Origin: Actinomycetes bacterium
GTDB taxonomy: Bacteria > Actinomycetota > Acidimicrobiia > Acidimicrobiales > Acidimicrobiaceae
Length of the DNA: 64,000 bases
Assembly (NCBI GenBank): GCA_021805205.1
Contig: JAJZFV010000037.1
Span: forward strand, 1-64,000
Reading direction: 5' to 3'
Shown: positions 62,110 to 64,000 of the stretch, piece by piece
How positions within the stretch are numbered: position 1 is the stretch's first letter
How the letters are laid out: the number at the start of each line of letters is the position of its first letter
The notes under the pieces: generated by a model
Told to the model about the DNA's origin: nothing
The model's database searches: none
The model's input: only the letters and a program-made list of their open reading frames with translations
Translations under genes and position numbers: made by a program

Positions 62110-64000
62110 TACGCCTTCCAGTCTTTTCAAGTTGCAATGTGGTTTCTAATGTGCCACCCTCGCTGATTGGAAGCTGGCAGGCATAATTTACACAGATATA
62201 TGCCAAGTTTGGATCTCGATATGAATAGAGGGGACCACTTTTGTCGTCTCCGGTAGCGATCAAAGTTCCGGCTCTAAAGTAGCGGCGCAATTTATCTACG
62301 AGATCTCCTTGATAGGCGGTGACGACTATCTCGGAGGGTTCATTCGCTAGACCGAGAATTAGCGCCGTTAGCGGAGCAAAGTGTTCGGGGGTTCGCTGAA
62401 CTAAGGGTGCGAGGGGCGCAAGTGCCTCCAGCGCTATCTGCTGATACTTGTCTTCTCCAAGGACGTGGTTGGCGAGTAAGAGGCAGCTAATGGCGGTGGC
62501 ACTGGCTGAAGCGTAGGCACCGTCGAGGTGATCACTGCTTTTGATAAAGAGGCTACTTTGACCCTTTGCGCTTAGTGAGAAGTTTGAGGTTTCCTCGTCG
62601 TAGAAGTCTTCGATCATCTTGTCTAAGAGTGGGACTATCTTCGACGGATCTTTTATCTCAGATCCAAGTAGGTATGCGGTCAAATAGGCTTCGATGAAGT
62701 TGGCGTAGTCAACGAGTGTTGCCGGTACCTCGTTTGGACTTGCGCCGCCGATACGGGCTGCAACATCGAAGATCTGCGCCCTTTCAACAAGCACCCCGAG
62801 ACAGCGTTGCGCAGCTTGGGTATACCTCGGTTCGTCAAGTCTAAAGCCAGCTTCGAGTAGGGCAACGATCATCATCGAGTTCCACTCGACGATCGCCTTG
62901 TCGTCACGGGCAGGTTTGTTGCGCTTAGATCGGAGTTGGCGCAACTTTTGAAGGCCATCTTGGATGCTTTGATCTCCCTCGATTGACTTTGCATTAGGGC
63001 GGTGGATAATGTTGCGCCCTTCAAAATTTCCGGCCTTGGTGATGCCAAGCTGACGTTCGAGTTCGAGGTCTTCCCCTTCGAATGCCTCTCGGATCTCCTC
63101 TATTCGAAAGATATAGAAGGCTCCCTCCTCGCCGTCGGAGTCGGCATCGTAAGAGGATACAAATAGACCATCTTCAAGAGTCATCTCATCTAGGACGAAG
63201 TCGCACGTCTTTCGTACTACGTACTCGAAGTCACTATCGTTGGATTCGACGAATCCAAGGAGATATGCCCTGACATTTAGGGCCTGGTCGTAGAGCATCT
63301 TTTCGAAGTGTGGAACCATCCAGAAGGCATCGGTTGAATAACGTGCAAAACCGCCACCCACGTGGTCGAAGAGACCGCCTGAGGCCGCGAAGCGTAGAGT
63401 ATGGTTGGCAGCCTCGACTAACTGGTTGGAGATAGTGCTATCTTCGGCTAGGTCCGCGATTTCGTAGATTGCTTTGACCATGTGAGGTTGTAGGAACTTC
63501 GGTGCTCTACCGACCCCTCCCCACTCCTTGTCGTACCTTTTAGCGTAGCCACTTCTAAATGAGGTGATAAGAGCGTCGACGTCGATGTCGAGTCCGGAGG
63601 TGGTTGCTAGGACGTTCCGTTCCTTGAGTGCCTCGGCTACGTTCGCAGCATTTTCTTCAACCTCATCACGGGATTCGTAAAAGAGGTGGGCCATGGTCTT
63701 GAGGACTCGCTCGAAGCTTGGAATGTGGCCACCCTCCCGGGGAGGAAAGTAGGTACCACCGAAGAATGGTTTTCCATCGGGAGTGCAAAAAAGATTGAGC
63801 GGCCATCCACCGTGGTCCGCCATTGTAAGCAGAGCATTCATATAGGTGGCATCGACGTCCGGATGCTCTTCTCGGTCTACTTTGATTGCTATAAAGTTCT
63901 CATTGAGAATCTCGGCAATCTTTTCGTCTTCAAAGGATTCGTGGGCCATTACATGGCACCAGTGGCAGGAGGAGTAGCCGATAGAGATAAATATCGGTCT
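62102..64000 (-). CDS. thioredoxin-domain protein, YyaL/DUF255 family, cut by right edge
   Basis: The N-terminus lies beyond the window. The frame continues from ATG 63949 to 64000 (RPIFISIGYSSCHWCHVMAH), so the visible part is 632 residues and that ATG is not the true start. The CxxC (CHWC) thioredoxin-like motif and ADHGGWPLNLFCTPDGKPFFGGTYFP are typical, followed by a six-hairpin glycosidase-like alpha toroid (GLFDHVGGGFARYSTDAFW, VPHFEKMLYDQA, SSYDADSDGEEGAFYI). Some relatives are linked to spermatogenesis-associated protein 20; the bacterial function is unclear. Confidence 0.9.
   Translation of the reverse strand, partial: RPIFISIGYSSCHWCHVMAHESFEDEKIAEILNENFIAIKVDREEHPDVDATYMNALLTMADHGGWPLNLFCTPDGKPFFGGTYFPPREGGHIPSFERVLKTMAHLFYESRDEVEENAANVAEALKERNVLATTSGLDIDVDALITSFRSGYAKRYDKEWGGVGRAPKFLQPHMVKAIYEIADLAEDSTISNQLVEAANHTLRFAASGGLFDHVGGGFARYSTDAFWMVPHFEKMLYDQALNVRAYLLGFVESNDSDFEYVVRKTCDFVLDEMTLEDGLFVSSYDADSDGEEGAFYIFRIEEIREAFEGEDLELERQLGITKAGNFEGRNIIHRPNAKSIEGDQSIQDGLQKLRQLRSKRNKPARDDKAIVEWNSMMIVALLEAGFRLDEPRYTQAAQRCLGVLVERAQIFDVAARIGGASPNEVPATLVDYANFIEAYLTAYLLGSEIKDPSKIVPLLDKMIEDFYDEETSNFSLSAKGQSSLFIKSSDHLDGAYASASATAISCLLLANHVLGEDKYQQIALEALAPLAPLVQRTPEHFAPLTALILGLANEPSEIVVTAYQGDLVDKLRRYFRAGTLIATGDDKSGPLYSYRDPNLAYICVNYACQLPISEGGTLETTLQLEKTGRRNG

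Overview
The window looks like a chromosomal segment of a mid-GC, probably acidophilic actinobacterium, most likely class Acidimicrobiia. This is inferred, not proven. Lineage hints are a Bpa/PafE-type bacterial proteasome activator, a mycobacterial-type RpiB, an LLM-class (F420-type) oxidoreductase, and above all a mycofactocin gene set. A secreted S53 (sedolisin) acid protease fits an acidic habitat. There are no rRNA or tRNA genes and no CRISPR array.

Layout. 1-650: the 3' part of an IS3-family transposase cut by the window edge. 690-6360: Rrf2 regulator with a 14-bp palindrome upstream, phosphodiesterase, proteasome activator, rpiB, alpha/beta hydrolase, amidase. 6440-28390: the main attraction, about 22 kb almost entirely on the minus strand and devoted to mycofactocin. 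The upper arm (28.4 to 18.9 kb) carries the NDMA-type alcohol dehydrogenase, glycosyltransferase MftF, a PucR-type regulator, a class III aminotransferase, a zinc-free quinone reductase-like protein, an unusually short gene for the precursor peptide MftA (42 aa, ending IDSMCGVY), chaperone MftB and radical SAM maturase MftC. The lower arm (17.6 to 6.4 kb) carries two FadH/Old-Yellow-Enzyme flavoenzymes, a tiny coupled ORF, ETF alpha, a FixC-type ETF:quinone oxidoreductase, a FixX-type ferredoxin, a queuosine-salvage (DUF2419) protein, ETF beta, the peptidase MftE and an SDR. MftD, MftG and MftR were not found in this window.

How it may work together (inference). MftA is bound by MftB, modified by MftC, released by MftE and glycosylated by MftF. 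The ADH, the SDRs and perhaps the OYE enzymes would be client redox enzymes. The dedicated EtfAB-FixC-FixX chain would return electrons from the cofactor or its clients to the quinone pool, a role that the flavoprotein MftG plays in mycobacteria.

28.4-47.9 kb is looser, with long spacers: MFS transporter behind a 32-nt inverted repeat, ArfB-like release factor, HAD phosphatase, LLM oxidoreductase, SMP-30 protein, a GlcD/TPP-enzyme/DUF302 group, a sortase next to a DUF3494 (ice-binding-like) surface protein with a sorting signal, the S53 protease, an alcohol dehydrogenase gene with two in-frame TAG codons, and a cupin. 47.9-64.0 kb: dnaE with a downstream unknown gene, then a molybdate/tungstate uptake unit (XRE/PBP-domain regulator with an inverted-repeat operator, lipoprotein ModA/WtpA, fused permease-ATPase). 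After that come an unknown membrane protein, a metallo-beta-lactamase-fold hydrolase, a serine beta-lactamase-like esterase, a 9-bp tandem repeat, an AhpD-like protein, an unknown protein, and a thioredoxin-domain (YyaL-like) protein cut by the right edge.
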